Source: CAWJFP01 sp963842155
GTDB taxonomy: Bacteria; Pseudomonadota; Alphaproteobacteria; JACZXZ01
Length of the DNA: 64,000 nucleotides
Assembly: GCA_963842155.1 (NCBI GenBank)
Contig: CAWJFP010000041.1
Span: 1-64,000, forward strand
Direction: 5' to 3'
How positions within the stretch are numbered: the stretch's first letter is position 1; each line of letters begins with the position of its first letter. Below are positions 17,766 through 26,928 of this stretch, in pieces. The notes beneath the pieces are model-generated. The model made no database searches and was not told the origin of the DNA. It saw only the letters and a list, made by a program, of their open reading frames with translations. Made by a program: the position numbers and the translations under genes.

Positions 17766-19415
17766 ATGTTCAGTCAAATTCTCGACCCGACCGGCAATCT
17801 TTTCGTTACCTGGCTGGTGGCGCTGGTGCCGGTGGTCCTGCTGCTGGTGCTGCTCGCCGTCTTCCGCATCTCGGCCTGGCTCGCCACCTTGATCGGCTCG
17901 CTGGTGACCTTGGCGCTTGCCACGTTGGTCTGGGGCATGCCCTTCGACGACGGGCTGCATGCCTATGTTTACGGCTCGGCGACGGGCGTCTGGGCGGTCG
18001 ATTGGATCACCGTCTGGGGCGTCATGCTGTTCAACACGCTGATGGTGACCGGCGTCTTCGAAAAATTCCGACGCTGGCTCATCGCGCAAGGCACGGCCGA
18101 CGTGCGCGTGCAGACCATCCTCTTCGCCTGGGCCTTCGGCGCCTTGCTCGAGGGGCTGGTCGGCTTCGGCTACCCCTGGGCCTTCGTGGCGCCCATCCTG
18201 ATCACGCTCGGCATTCCCGATCTCGATGCGATCCGCGTCGCGGCGATCGCCAACAACGCGCCGGTCTCCTATGGCGCGCTCGGCGCGCCCATCATCGCGC
18301 TGGCGGCGGTGACGTCCGGCACGCTCGGCGTGCCGGCGAACCAGCTCCTGCTGCAGCTTTCCGGCTCTGTCGGCCATATCGTCGCGGTGCTGGCGCTGTT
18401 GCCGCCTTGGATCCTGCTCTACCTGGTTAGCGGACGCGAGGGCATGTGGGGCGCCTGGCCGCTCGCCATCGTCGGCTCGCTCGGCTATATCGCCGGGCAG
18501 CTTCCCGTCGCCGTCTATCTCGGTCCCTATCTGCCGGATGTGGCCGGCGCCATCGTCTGCTTCGTGGCGCTCATGCTGCTGCTGCGCGTCTGGCGGCCCG
18601 CGACCGTGCTGGGCTATGGCGGCAAGCCCGTGTCGCAAGCCGATCAGCTCCGCCTCGCGGGCGGCGAGCACGGCCTTGCAACCGGCGAGGTTTTGCAGGC
18701 CTGGCTGCCCTTCATCGTGCTCATCGTCGTGGTCGTGCTCTGGACGGGGCCCTGGTCGCCCTTACCCGCCTATGTGCCCCTCAAGCTCTCGGTCGTGGCA
18801 CTCTCCTCGATCAGCGCCGGCGCCAAAGTGACCGCGGCCTTCAACTGGGCGCCCGCGGTCGGCGGCTCGGCCATCCTGGTATCCTGGATCCTGGTGGCGC
18901 TGCTGTTGCGGCTGTCCGCCGCGCAGCTCCGCGAGGTGGTGCAGAAGACCTTCCACCAGATGTGGGGCGCCTGCCTCGTCGGCGTCTTCATCTTCGGCCT
19001 GGCCTTCGTATTCAACTTCTCGGGCATGGCGGCCTCGCTCGCCTTCGCCTTCTCCAAGATCGGCGTCTGGTTCATCGTCGTGGCGCCGATATTGGGCTGG
19101 ATCGGCGTGGCGCTGTCGGGCTCCAACACCTCGACCAACGCGATGTTCGGCGCCTTCCAGACGGCGGTCGGCAAGCTGCTCGGCTTCCCGCTCCTCCTAC
19201 TGCCCTCGCTCAATTCGGTGGGGGCGGAGATCGGCAAGCCGGTCGCCCCGCAAACAGCGAGCGTCGGCGTCTCCACCTCGCGCTTCGTGCGCAACGAGGG
19301 CGCCGTGATCCGCCATAACATGGGCTGGACATTCATCCTCCTCATCTATCTCATCGTGATCGGCGTGGCGTTCTATCTCTTCGCGCCCGACGTGATGGTG
19401 TTCGGCAAGACGTAG
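17766..19415 (+). CDS. lldP: L-lactate permease (LctP/LldP family)
   Basis: A 549-residue inner-membrane proton symporter for lactate (and often glycolate). About 13 membrane segments run through the chain. Family hallmarks include the FAWAFGALLEGLVGFGYPWA region, IANNAPVSYGALGAPIIALA, FNFSGMAASLAFAFSKIG and ALSGSNTSTNAMFG, with the typical C-terminal GKPVAPQTASVGVSTS. The ATG at 17766 has a GGGGAGA ribosome site and is preferred over an in-frame ATG ten codons earlier. Length matches the family (about 550). No lactate dehydrogenase gene is adjacent, so the physiological link to lactate rests on the family alone. A DUF4337 gene follows after 37 bases and may be co-transcribed. Confidence 0.93.
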   Translation: MFSQILDPTGNLFVTWLVALVPVVLLLVLLAVFRISAWLATLIGSLVTLALATLVWGMPFDDGLHAYVYGSATGVWAVDWITVWGVMLFNTLMVTGVFEKFRRWLIAQGTADVRVQTILFAWAFGALLEGLVGFGYPWAFVAPILITLGIPDLDAIRVAAIANNAPVSYGALGAPIIALAAVTSGTLGVPANQLLLQLSGSVGHIVAVLALLPPWILLYLVSGREGMWGAWPLAIVGSLGYIAGQLPVAVYLGPYLPDVAGAIVCFVALMLLLRVWRPATVLGYGGKPVSQADQLRLAGGEHGLATGEVLQAWLPFIVLIVVVVLWTGPWSPLPAYVPLKLSVVALSSISAGAKVTAAFNWAPAVGGSAILVSWILVALLLRLSAAQLREVVQKTFHQMWGACLVGVFIFGLAFVFNFSGMAASLAFAFSKIGVWFIVVAPILGWIGVALSGSNTSTNAMFGAFQTAVGKLLGFPLLLLPSLNSVGAEIGKPVAPQTASVGVSTSRFVRNEGAVIRHNMGWTFILLIYLIVIGVAFYLFAPDVMVFGKT

Positions 19416-19452
19416 GAAGGCGGCGGGAGATGGGGCGCGGGAAAGGGAGCGG

Positions 19453-20004
19453 ATGAGCGAGTTCGAGGCGCCCCATCACGAGGGCCATGAGGGGCAGTCC
19501 GGGCCGCTCGCCCGCTGGGTGGCGGTCTTCACCGCCATCATCGCCACGCTCGGCGCCGTCATCGGCCACGAGGCGGGGGAGACCGCCAATAAGGCGATCC
19601 TGCTCAAGAACGAGGCGATCCTGAAGAAGGCCGACGCGGCCGACCAATGGAGCTACTACCAGGCGGTCAGCACCAAGGCCCATCTCATGGAGCTGGCGCT
19701 CGCGGTGGCCCCGCCCGAGAAGACCGGCGGCTTCCAGGGCAAGCTCGACAAGTACAACCAGCAGAAGGAGGAAATCTCGGCCAAGGCGCAGGAGCTCGAG
19801 AAGGCCTCCGCCGCCGCCAACGCCGAGAGCACGCGCTTGGCCGAGCCGCGCGAGCGGCTGATGTTGGCGCTCGCGCTCATCGAAATCGCGATTGCCGTGG
19901 GCTCCGTCACCGTCCTGAGCCGCCAAAAATGGCTCTTCGCCTTCGCGCTCGCAGGCGGGCTTGGCGGGCTTGCGATCGCCGTGGCGGCGCTCCTAACCCT
20001 ATAG
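19453..20004 (+). CDS. DUF4337-family membrane protein
   Basis: A 183-residue protein with the DUF4337 layout: a short acidic/His-rich N-terminus (HHEGHEG), one membrane helix at about 21-40 (WVAVFTAIIATLGAVIGH), a central helical, probably coiled-coil domain (KNEAILKKADAADQWSYYQA to about residue 135), and two closely spaced C-terminal helices (about 136-155 and 160-182). Function is unknown for the family. It follows the lactate permease by 37 bases and precedes another membrane coiled-coil protein, so this may be a small envelope-protein group. The identification rests on the QWSYYQAVSTKAHLMELAL-like segment and topology. Confidence 0.8.
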   Translation: MSEFEAPHHEGHEGQSGPLARWVAVFTAIIATLGAVIGHEAGETANKAILLKNEAILKKADAADQWSYYQAVSTKAHLMELALAVAPPEKTGGFQGKLDKYNQQKEEISAKAQELEKASAAANAESTRLAEPRERLMLALALIEIAIAVGSVTVLSRQKWLFAFALAGGLGGLAIAVAALLTL

Positions 20005-20041
20005 ACGGCAAGGGCGTTCCAATTTTGTCCACATCCCCTCG

Positions 20042-20070
20042 TTGATAAGCCGCGCTGGCGGCGTTAATCT
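20042..20070 (+). promoter_or_regulatory. Possible promoter of the coiled-coil peptidoglycan-binding protein gene
   Basis: TTGATA (20042-20047), a 17-base spacer and TAATCT (20065-20070) lie about 120 bases before the start codon. The -35 is good, the -10 fair. The 188-base gap otherwise shows nothing recognisable. Confidence 0.3.
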
Positions 20071-20192
20071 GGTCGCGCCCGGGATGGTAGGACCGGGCTG
20101 TAATAAACCGATAAGGTAGGCTTTGACGTCGGCCGGCGATCGGTAATCGACGACGGATCGCTCGGCTTCGGAAATTCGGTGGGAGACCTGTC

Positions 20193-22091
20193 ATGACGTT
20201 GCTGCAGAGGCTTGCTCTTTGGTTCAGCCCCTGGAGGGGGCATTTTCTGGAATTGCGCCGAGTCGAGGCCGCCCAGGCGATCATTCGCAGCGTGCGCCAG
20301 GATATCGGCAATAGCGGCGGTTCCCTTCCGGCGGAGAAATGGAGCCTCATCGCGGCGCAAATCCGGATGCTCGTCGACTTCGTGCGTCAATATCAGCTTC
20401 TCGGCCCCTTGCCGCCGGCAGGCGCGCAAGGCGGTGCCGACGAGCGGGAAGCGATCCTGCTGCGGCTGACCGACAGTCTCGCGACCAGCTCGCTCGCCAT
20501 GTTGTCGCCGGCGCTCGAGGATATCGACCGTCTGCTCGAGATCAGGGCCTCCATGTGGGGCGACGTGAGCCATTGGGGCGTCCATTATATCGAGCAAGGC
20601 GCGAGCGCACTGGCGGTGGCCGGCGCGGTTCCGCCAGGCGGTTCGACGATATCGCCGCGTTACGGCAGCGAGGGCTTCGCGCCCAGCGAGGCGGCGCTCC
20701 TCGCCTCGCTCACGGAAAAATTCTACGGTTCCTGGGCCTTCCGCTTGGTGGGCATCGCGCTCTTCGCATCCGTCATCCTCGCCGGGCTCGGCACCTTCAT
20801 CCTCGGGGGGCAAGAGCTACGGCTCAGCGACGGCATCGAGCGGGCGGTGAAGAATGCCAAAAGCGACATCACCGACATAACCAAGACCGCGCATGACGAC
20901 CTCGACGGCCAACGCAAAACGCTGGCCGTCGCGCTCGAGGCGCTCGATCGCAGCCGACAGGAACTCGCCGACCAGATCGAGCGCGGCAAGACCGACGTTC
21001 AAAGCAGGATCGGCGAATTCACCCGCGATACCGACAGGCTCAAGACCGAGGTCATCAGCAAGGTGGTGTTCGATCTCCGCCAGCAACTCGACAAGCAGGA
21101 AAGCGGCTTCAAGGACGAGCTCAATGCCGCCTTGGCCAAGGTGCGCGACCAGGACGTGGCGAGCCTCAAGGAGAATGTCTCGAACGTCGCGATGATCCTG
21201 CATCAGTTCAACGACGATCTGGTCAAGGATAGCGACGATCTGCGCCAGATCGGCCCCAAGCTCGATCTCCTGCGTGCGCAAGCCCAGGAATCGTCGCAGC
21301 TCGCCGCAACGCTCAAGTCGATCAAAAGCGACCAAGACGCGATCCACAACGCGGCGCTCGAAGTGGCCGACCAAGTGCGCCTCGTCCACCAGCAGGAGGA
21401 CGCGGCGCAGAAGTCGGCCGCCGATTCCGAGCAGCTGCGCAGCAAGACGATCGGGACGTTGCAGCCGCTGGCCGAGGCACTGGCGACCCAGCAGAAGGTG
21501 ATCGCCGGCCTGCAGACAAAGCTCCAATCGACCACGCAAGGCATGGCCGAGCTCGAATCGGGGATCGGGCAGCAGCAGGCGGAACTCGCCAAAGCGAAAC
21601 AGAGCGCCGTCGATCTCGCGCACGTTGACGACAGTGTTAAAGCGTCGGAGGACAGCATCAAGACGCTCGCATCGCGTCTCGCCGCGCTCGACACGCAGCT
21701 CGCCGATCTCGAGACTCACGCGAAGAAGGCGTCGGAAAGCTTGACGGTAGCGACGGCGCCGCCGCCGGCCGCGACGAGCGCTGGCTCCAACGGGACCATG
21801 GTGAACGGCGCGGGCACCACGCCCGCCAATACTGCGGCGCGGGCGACACCGGCTGCCGGCTCAAGCTCCACGGCAAAGCCCCCGACGCTCACCGAGGAGC
21901 ATCTCAGCCTCGATCAATGGAAGGTCATCCAGCGCTCGCTCGAGAAGCAGGGCTTCGACCCGGGCGACGTCGACGGGCATCCCGGCGACAAAACGCGCCA
22001 AGCCATCCGCTCCTACCAGGCCCAGGCGGGTTCGAAGCAGACCGGCCATCTGCTGCCCGAGGAGATCGCGCAGCTGATGCAAGGACGGTAA
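20193..22091 (+). CDS. Membrane-anchored coiled-coil protein with C-terminal peptidoglycan-binding domain
   Basis: A 632-residue protein. Residues 1-175 are a helical N-terminal domain of unknown type (LQRLALWFSPWRGHFLELRR onward). A single membrane helix lies at about 182-204 (RLVGIALFASVILAGLGTFI). Residues 225-530 are a long Gln/Lys/Asp-rich coiled coil. An Ala/Thr/Pro/Ser-rich linker (about 535-570) leads to a PG_binding_1-like domain (LSLDQWKVIQRSLEKQGFDP ... TRQAIRSYQAQAG). This topology fits an inner-membrane anchor reaching through the periplasm to the cell wall. The role is unknown. The downstream hydrolase start codon overlaps its stop (TAATG), so the two are coupled. Confidence 0.75.
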   Translation: MTLLQRLALWFSPWRGHFLELRRVEAAQAIIRSVRQDIGNSGGSLPAEKWSLIAAQIRMLVDFVRQYQLLGPLPPAGAQGGADEREAILLRLTDSLATSSLAMLSPALEDIDRLLEIRASMWGDVSHWGVHYIEQGASALAVAGAVPPGGSTISPRYGSEGFAPSEAALLASLTEKFYGSWAFRLVGIALFASVILAGLGTFILGGQELRLSDGIERAVKNAKSDITDITKTAHDDLDGQRKTLAVALEALDRSRQELADQIERGKTDVQSRIGEFTRDTDRLKTEVISKVVFDLRQQLDKQESGFKDELNAALAKVRDQDVASLKENVSNVAMILHQFNDDLVKDSDDLRQIGPKLDLLRAQAQESSQLAATLKSIKSDQDAIHNAALEVADQVRLVHQQEDAAQKSAADSEQLRSKTIGTLQPLAEALATQQKVIAGLQTKLQSTTQGMAELESGIGQQQAELAKAKQSAVDLAHVDDSVKASEDSIKTLASRLAALDTQLADLETHAKKASESLTVATAPPPAATSAGSNGTMVNGAGTTPANTAARATPAAGSSSTAKPPTLTEEHLSLDQWKVIQRSLEKQGFDPGDVDGHPGDKTRQAIRSYQAQAGSKQTGHLLPEEIAQLMQGR

Positions 22092-22862
22092 TGGCCATGG
22101 CTCTCCCTCGCCGCGCCCTGATCAGGGGCCTCGCCGCCGGTTTGCCGCTGGGCGCCGTGCTGGCGGATGCGCGTCTCGCCGCGGCCGTGGCGGCGGGACT
22201 GGAGACCGTCTCGATCACCACGGCCGGCGGACGCAAGGCGAGTGCGGCGCTCGCGCTGCCCGACAAGACGCCGGCGCCGAGCGTGATGCTGATCCATGAA
22301 TGGTGGGGCCTCAACGACCAGATCAAATCGGTCGCGGCCGAGCTGGCGAAGGAGGGCTATGTCGCCCTCGCCATCGACCTCTATGACGGCAAGGTGGCGC
22401 AATCGACCGACGAGGCGCAGACCCTCATGCAGGCGATCGATCCCGCGGCGGCGACCGACATTTGCGCGAGCTGGATCGACTGGCTGCGGAAATATCCCAA
22501 AGGGCGACGGCAAGCTCGCCACCATCGGCTGGTGCTTCGGCGGCGGCTGGTCGCTCAACGCCTCGCTCGCGCGGCCGGTGGATGCGACGGTGATCTATTA
22601 CGGCAATGTGCGGAAATCGGCGGCCGAGCTTGGCGCCCTCAAGGGGCCGGTTTTGCTGCATTACGGCCTGCAGGATCAATATATCAACACGGCCATGGTG
22701 CAGGGCTTCGAGGCCGCGGCCAAAGAGGCCGGCAAAAGCGTGACGGTCTACGGCTATGACGCGGGTCACGCCTTCGCCAATCCGACCGGCGCCAATTATC
22801 ACCAGTCCGACGCCCAGCTCGCCTGGCAACGCACGCTCGCGTTCCTGAAGCAATATGATTAG
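22091..22862 (+). pseudogene. Dienelactone hydrolase family protein, frameshifted before the active site
   Basis: Repaired, this is a 256-residue protein of the dienelactone hydrolase/alpha-beta hydrolase family with an N-terminal export-type segment (LPRRALIRGLAAGLPLGAVL) that resembles a twin-arginine signal. The first frame carries SVMLIHEWWGLNDQIKSVA and AIDLYDGKVA. At 22501-22504 an extra G in AAAGGGCGAC shifts it. The other frame then supplies the catalytic Cys (TIGWCFGGGWS), an Asp-containing LHYGLQDQYI and the His motif YDAGHAFANPTG. As written, the product would lose Cys and His and be inactive. A sequencing indel is at least as likely as true decay. It overlaps the stop of the upstream gene. 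Confidence 0.82.
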
Positions 22863-22939
22863 GCGCAAACGACATTGAGTTAGCGGTCGTTCCGGAGGCC
22901 GAGGCGAGCCCCCGGTACTTTAGCGTGCCGGTTCGCGCT

Positions 22940-24820
22940 TCAGCGTCGCGCGCCGGCGCGACGGGGCCTTGCCGCGGCGGCGATCTTCTCCGGCGCGTCC
23001 TCGAAGAGCTCGGCGAGCTTCTCCAGCATGGTGCCGCCGAGCTGCTCGGCATCGACGATGGTGACGGCGCGGCTGTAATAGCGCGTCACGTCGTGCCCGA
23101 TGCCGATGGCGACGAGCTCGACCGGCGAGTAGGCCTCGATCCATCTGATGACGTCGCGCAGATGGCGCTCGAGATAATTGCCGGGATTGACCGACAAGGT
23201 GGAATCGTCGACCGGCGCGCCGTCGGAGATCACCATCAGGATGCGGCGCTGCTCGGAGCGCGCGAGGAGGCGATTATGCGCCCATAGAAGCGCCTCGCCG
23301 TCGATGTTCTCCTTGAGGATGCCCTCGCGCAGCATGAGGCCGAGGCTCTTGCGCGCGCGCCGCCAGGGCGCGTCGGCGGCCTTGTAGATGATATGGCGCA
23401 GATCGTTGAGCCGGCCGGGATTGGCGGGCTTGCCGGCGCCGAGCCAGCGCTCGCGCGACTGCCCGCCCTTCCAGGCGCGCGTGGTGAAGCCCAGGATCTC
23501 CACCTTCACCGCGCAGCGCTCGAGCGTGCGGGCGAGGATGTCGGCGCTCATCGCGGCGACGGTGATCGGCCGGCCGCGCATGGAGCCCGAATTGTCGATC
23601 AGCAGGGTCACCACCGTGTCGCGGAACTCGGTCTCGCGCTCGAGCTTGTAGGAAAGCGGATAGACCGGGTTGACCACGACGCGCGACAGCCGCGCCGTGT
23701 CGAGGATGCCCTCCTCGACGTCGAAGTCCCAGGCGCGCGTCTGCTTGGCCATGAGGCGGCGCTGCAGGCGGTTGGCGAGCCGCGTGATGACGCCCTGCAG
23801 ATGGGAAAGCTGCTGGTCGAGATGGGTCCTGAGCCGCGTCAGCTCCTGCGGATCGCACAGCTTGTCGGCCTCGACCGTCTCGTCGAAGTCGCCGGTGAAG
23901 GCCTTGTAGGGCGGCTCGCCGCGGTCGTTGCGCAGACTGCCTTGCGGACGCATGGAGCGGCCTGGCCGGGCGGAATCCTCCTCGCCCGTGCCGGGCATGA
24001 GTTCGCCCTCGCTCTCGCCGGCGTCGCCGTCCGCCCCCTCGCCGCCCGCGCCCTCGTCGACCTCCTGCGCCATGCCGCTCGCCGCACTTTGCCCGTCGCC
24101 CTCGCCGGCCTCGGCCTGGGCGTCGGTCGCCGCGTCCTCGGTCGAGGACTGGTCCGTCTCGGGCTCGCTCTCGGCCGCGTCCTCCTCGTCGAGCTCGAGG
24201 TCGCGGATGAGGCGGCGCGCGACGTCGGCGTAGGCCGCCTGGTCGTCGAGCCGATGGGCGAGCGCCGACAAGTCCTTGGCGATGCGGCCCTCGATCGAGG
24301 AGCGCCAGAGATCGACCATGTGGTGCGCCGCGGGCGGCGTCGCCGCGTTCATCAGGCTCTCGCGCGCGAGGAGCCCGACCACGTCGGCCAGCGGCGCCTC
24401 CTCGCGGCTATGCACCCTGCCATAGCCGCGCAGCCGGCATTGCTCGACGAGCGCCGCGCAGAGGTTGCTTTGCACCCCCGCCATGTGGCGCGCGCCGAGC
24501 GCCTCGACCCGCACCTGCTCGACCGCGTCGAAGATGGCGCGGGAGAGCGGGCCCGCGGGCTGGCGGCGGGCATGAAGCGCCGCGTCGTGATGGCGGAGGC
24601 GCAAGGCGAAGCTGTCCGCCTCGCCGCGCACCACGGCGGCCTCGTCGGCCGGCAGCTCGCGCGAGGGCATGGGGAGGCGCGCCTGGTTGCCGACCAGCGC
24701 CGGACGGTCGGGCGTGAAGCTCACGCTCACCTCGGGCCGGTGCGACATCGCGCGCATGGTCGCCGCCGTCACCTGGCGAAAGGCCTCGAGCGGGTTGTCC
24801 TTCTGCCGGTCGGGCGGCAT
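22940..24820 (-). CDS. cobT: Cobaltochelatase subunit CobT
   Basis: A 626-residue subunit of the aerobic cobaltochelatase, which inserts cobalt into hydrogenobyrinic acid a,c-diamide with ATP during B12 synthesis. The N-terminal domain (NPLEAFRQVTAATMRAMSH) is followed by a long acidic Glu/Asp/Gly-rich linker (about 230-310), typical of CobT. A C-terminal von Willebrand A domain carries the metal-site motif DNSGSMRG and ends in ISDGAPVDDSTLSVNPGNYL. The ATG at 24820 lies eight bases after the cobS stop and is chosen over upstream in-frame starts inside cobS. CobT forms the chelatase with CobS and the large CobN, which is not in this window. Confidence 0.95.
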   Translation of the reverse strand: MPPDRQKDNPLEAFRQVTAATMRAMSHRPEVSVSFTPDRPALVGNQARLPMPSRELPADEAAVVRGEADSFALRLRHHDAALHARRQPAGPLSRAIFDAVEQVRVEALGARHMAGVQSNLCAALVEQCRLRGYGRVHSREEAPLADVVGLLARESLMNAATPPAAHHMVDLWRSSIEGRIAKDLSALAHRLDDQAAYADVARRLIRDLELDEEDAAESEPETDQSSTEDAATDAQAEAGEGDGQSAASGMAQEVDEGAGGEGADGDAGESEGELMPGTGEEDSARPGRSMRPQGSLRNDRGEPPYKAFTGDFDETVEADKLCDPQELTRLRTHLDQQLSHLQGVITRLANRLQRRLMAKQTRAWDFDVEEGILDTARLSRVVVNPVYPLSYKLERETEFRDTVVTLLIDNSGSMRGRPITVAAMSADILARTLERCAVKVEILGFTTRAWKGGQSRERWLGAGKPANPGRLNDLRHIIYKAADAPWRRARKSLGLMLREGILKENIDGEALLWAHNRLLARSEQRRILMVISDGAPVDDSTLSVNPGNYLERHLRDVIRWIEAYSPVELVAIGIGHDVTRYYSRAVTIVDAEQLGGTMLEKLAELFEDAPEKIAAAARPRRAGARR

Positions 24821-24828
24821 GAGGGGCC

Positions 24829-25833
24829 TCAGGCGAGGTGCGGCTTCACGAGCGAGCCGGGGATCTCGGTGCCGAGGCAGCGCTGGTAATATTCCGCCAC
24901 GATCGAGCGCTCCGCCTCGTCGCATTTGTTGAGGAAGGTGGCGCGGAAGGCGAAGGCGACGTCGTGGAAGATCTCCGCGTTCTCGGCCCAGGTGATGACG
25001 GTGCGCGGCGACATCACGGTCGAGATGTCGCCGGCGATGAAGCCGCTGCGCGTCAGGTCGGCGAGCGAGACCATGGCATCGACGAGCTTGCGGCCCGCCT
25101 CGTTGTCGTAGGCCGGGACCTTGGCCAGCACGATCTTGGTCTCCTCGTCATGCGGCAGATAGTTGAGCGTGGCCACGATGTTCCAGCGGTCCATCTGGCC
25201 CTGGTTGATCTGCTGCGTGCCGTGATAGAGGCCGGTCGTGTCGCCCAAGCCGATGGTGTTGGTGGTCGAGAACAGGCGGAAGGCGGCGTGCGGCCGGATG
25301 ACGCGGTTCTGGTCGAGGAGCGTGAGCTTGCCCTCGACCTCGAGCACGCGCTGGATCACGAACATCACGTCGGGGCGGCCGGCGTCGTACTCGTCGAAGA
25401 CGAGCGCCGTCGGATGCTGGATCGCCCAGGGCAGCAGCCCCTCGCGGAACTCGGTGACCTGCTTGCCCTCGCGGATCACGATGGCGTCCTTGCCGACGAG
25501 GTCGATGCGGCTCACATGGCTGTCGAGATTGACGCGGATGCAGGGCCAGTTGAGGCGCGCGGCGACCTGCTCGATATGGGTCGATTTGCCGGTGCCGTGA
25601 TAGCCCTGGATCATGACGCGGCGGTTGTAGGCGAAGCCCGCCAGGATGGCGAGCGTGGTATCGCGGTCGAAGCGATAGACCTCGTCCACCGTGGGCACGA
25701 GCTCGGTCGTCTGGCTGAAGGCGGGCACGTCCATATCGATGTCGATGCCGAAGGTCTGCCGCACCGAGATCTTGATGTCCGGCATGTCGATCAGCGGGGA
25801 CTCCAGCGTCCCGGCCGGGTTGGTTGAGGTCAT
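24829..25833 (-). CDS. cobS: Cobaltochelatase subunit CobS (AAA+ ATPase)
   Basis: A 334-residue MoxR-like AAA+ ATPase that powers cobalt insertion with CobT and CobN. The Walker A motif GYHGTGKST is at about residues 77-85 and Walker B LVFDEYDAG at about 141-150. The N-terminal segment IKISVRQTFGIDIDMDVPAFS is highly characteristic of CobS. Sensor-1 FSTTNTIGLGD follows. Length matches the family. It is the first gene of the cobS-cobT pair; the J-domain gene lies 36 bases upstream on the same strand, a neighbourhood common in alphaproteobacteria, so all three may share a transcript. Confidence 0.96.
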   Translation of the reverse strand: MTSTNPAGTLESPLIDMPDIKISVRQTFGIDIDMDVPAFSQTTELVPTVDEVYRFDRDTTLAILAGFAYNRRVMIQGYHGTGKSTHIEQVAARLNWPCIRVNLDSHVSRIDLVGKDAIVIREGKQVTEFREGLLPWAIQHPTALVFDEYDAGRPDVMFVIQRVLEVEGKLTLLDQNRVIRPHAAFRLFSTTNTIGLGDTTGLYHGTQQINQGQMDRWNIVATLNYLPHDEETKIVLAKVPAYDNEAGRKLVDAMVSLADLTRSGFIAGDISTVMSPRTVITWAENAEIFHDVAFAFRATFLNKCDEAERSIVAEYYQRCLGTEIPGSLVKPHLA

Positions 25834-25869
25834 CGAGCTAATCCAGCGGTTGGGGAGATCTATTCGCTA

Positions 25870-26442
25870 TCACGCCAGGGCGCCGCTTTTCAAGGTCGTG
25901 TAGGCCTGGATGATCACCCGCAAGCGCTCCTCGGCCTGCTTGTCGCCGCCGTTGGCGTCCGGATGGTGGCGCTTCACGAGCTCCTTGTAGCGCGCCTTGA
26001 GGGCGATGAGGGTGACCGGCGCCTCGAGCTCGAAGAGGGCGAGCGCCTCGGCCTCGGGCCCGCGCGGCGCCGCGCGGCGCGCTTCGGCGCGCCCCGGATC
26101 GGAAGCGCCGAAGAGATTGAAATAGTCGCGATAGCGCTGCGAATCCAGCCTCGCCTCGTGCCGGGAGGTGGAACCGAGCGGCCAGCTGGGGCGCTGCCAG
26201 ACGGTGTCGCGGCGGATTTGCGCCTCGATCTCGCTTTGGCTCATGCCGCGATAGAAGTCCCATTGGCGGTTATAGTCGCGCACATGGTCGAGGCAGAACC
26301 AGTAATAGTCGCTCAAGCGGTCGCGCCCCTTGGGCGCGCGATAGAGCCCCTCGCCCGAGCAGTCCGGATGATCGCAGACCCTGATCGGGGGCGCGTCCTC
26401 CAGCCCCCAGTAATCCGGCCCATTATGCGTGGCCTTCTCCAT
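25870..26442 (-). CDS. J-domain (DnaJ-like) protein next to cobS
   Basis: A 190-residue protein. The N-terminal half has a possible metal site (CDHPDCSGEGLYRAPKGRD and a further Cys in YYWFCLDHVRDYN). A J domain lies at about residues 125-188, with the diagnostic HPD in ELVKRHHPDANGGD and the flanking helix ERLRVIIQAYTTL. J domains stimulate Hsp70/DnaK ATPase, so it is probably a co-chaperone of unknown client. The ATG at 26442 (MEKATHNGPDYWGLE) is the natural start; upstream in-frame codons give only Arg-rich sequence. Position between bolA and cobST is conserved in many alphaproteobacteria as far as I recall. Confidence 0.88.
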   Translation of the reverse strand: MEKATHNGPDYWGLEDAPPIRVCDHPDCSGEGLYRAPKGRDRLSDYYWFCLDHVRDYNRQWDFYRGMSQSEIEAQIRRDTVWQRPSWPLGSTSRHEARLDSQRYRDYFNLFGASDPGRAEARRAAPRGPEAEALALFELEAPVTLIALKARYKELVKRHHPDANGGDKQAEERLRVIIQAYTTLKSGALA

Positions 26443-26607
26443 CCGCCCAGTATGGGGTCGGGCGTGCCCGCAAGCAAGACCGCGAAGGGCGGGTGGCGCA
26501 TGCGCGCGGCGGGCGCGAACGCGACGCTCGCGCCCGCGCGATTGACGGCGCGGCCGAAAGCGGCCATCTCTCATCGATCCGAGAGATCATTCCGCCGAGG
26601 ACCCGCC

Positions 26608-26928
26608 ATGACGACCGCGCACCGCATCGAGGAGAAGCTCAAGGCCGCGTTGGCGCCCGAGCGGCTCACCATCACCGACGAATCCCATCTCCATCACGGC
26701 CATGCCGGCACGCGGCCGGGCGGGGAGACGCATTTCCGCGTCGAGATCGTCGCGGCCGCCTTCGAGGGGCTGCCGCGGCTCGCGCGCCAGCGCCGGGTCT
26801 ACGAGATCCTGAAGGACGAGCTCGCGGCGCAGGTCCATGCCTTGTCGCTCGCCACCCTAACGCCGGTGGAACACAACAAAGCTGTCCTCGCTCTTCGAGA
26901 CGGCGGCTTCGCCGCCTCCTCGGAGTGA
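26608..26928 (+). CDS. bolA: BolA family protein
   Basis: A 106-residue BolA/IbaG-type protein, a partner of monothiol glutaredoxins in iron-sulfur cluster handling and stress response. The fold is covered by IEEKLKAALAPERLTITDES, HLHHGHAGTRPGGETHFRVE, ARQRRVYEILKDEL and HALSLATLTPVEH. The conserved His residues for cluster sharing are present. The family normally ends soon after the LSLxTxTP segment. Here the last 14 or so codons (LALRDGGFAASSE) are supplied by a palindromic repeat overlapping the stop, so the natural C-terminus appears to have been replaced or extended. It reads divergently from the J-domain/cobST genes. Confidence 0.93.
   Translation: MTTAHRIEEKLKAALAPERLTITDESHLHHGHAGTRPGGETHFRVEIVAAAFEGLPRLARQRRVYEILKDELAAQVHALSLATLTPVEHNKAVLALRDGGFAASSE

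Noticed and set aside
22940..25833. cobT/cobS considered as a MoxR-VWA regulatory pair
   Set aside because: The CobS N-terminal signature and the CobT acidic linker with its order and spacing are specific for cobaltochelatase.
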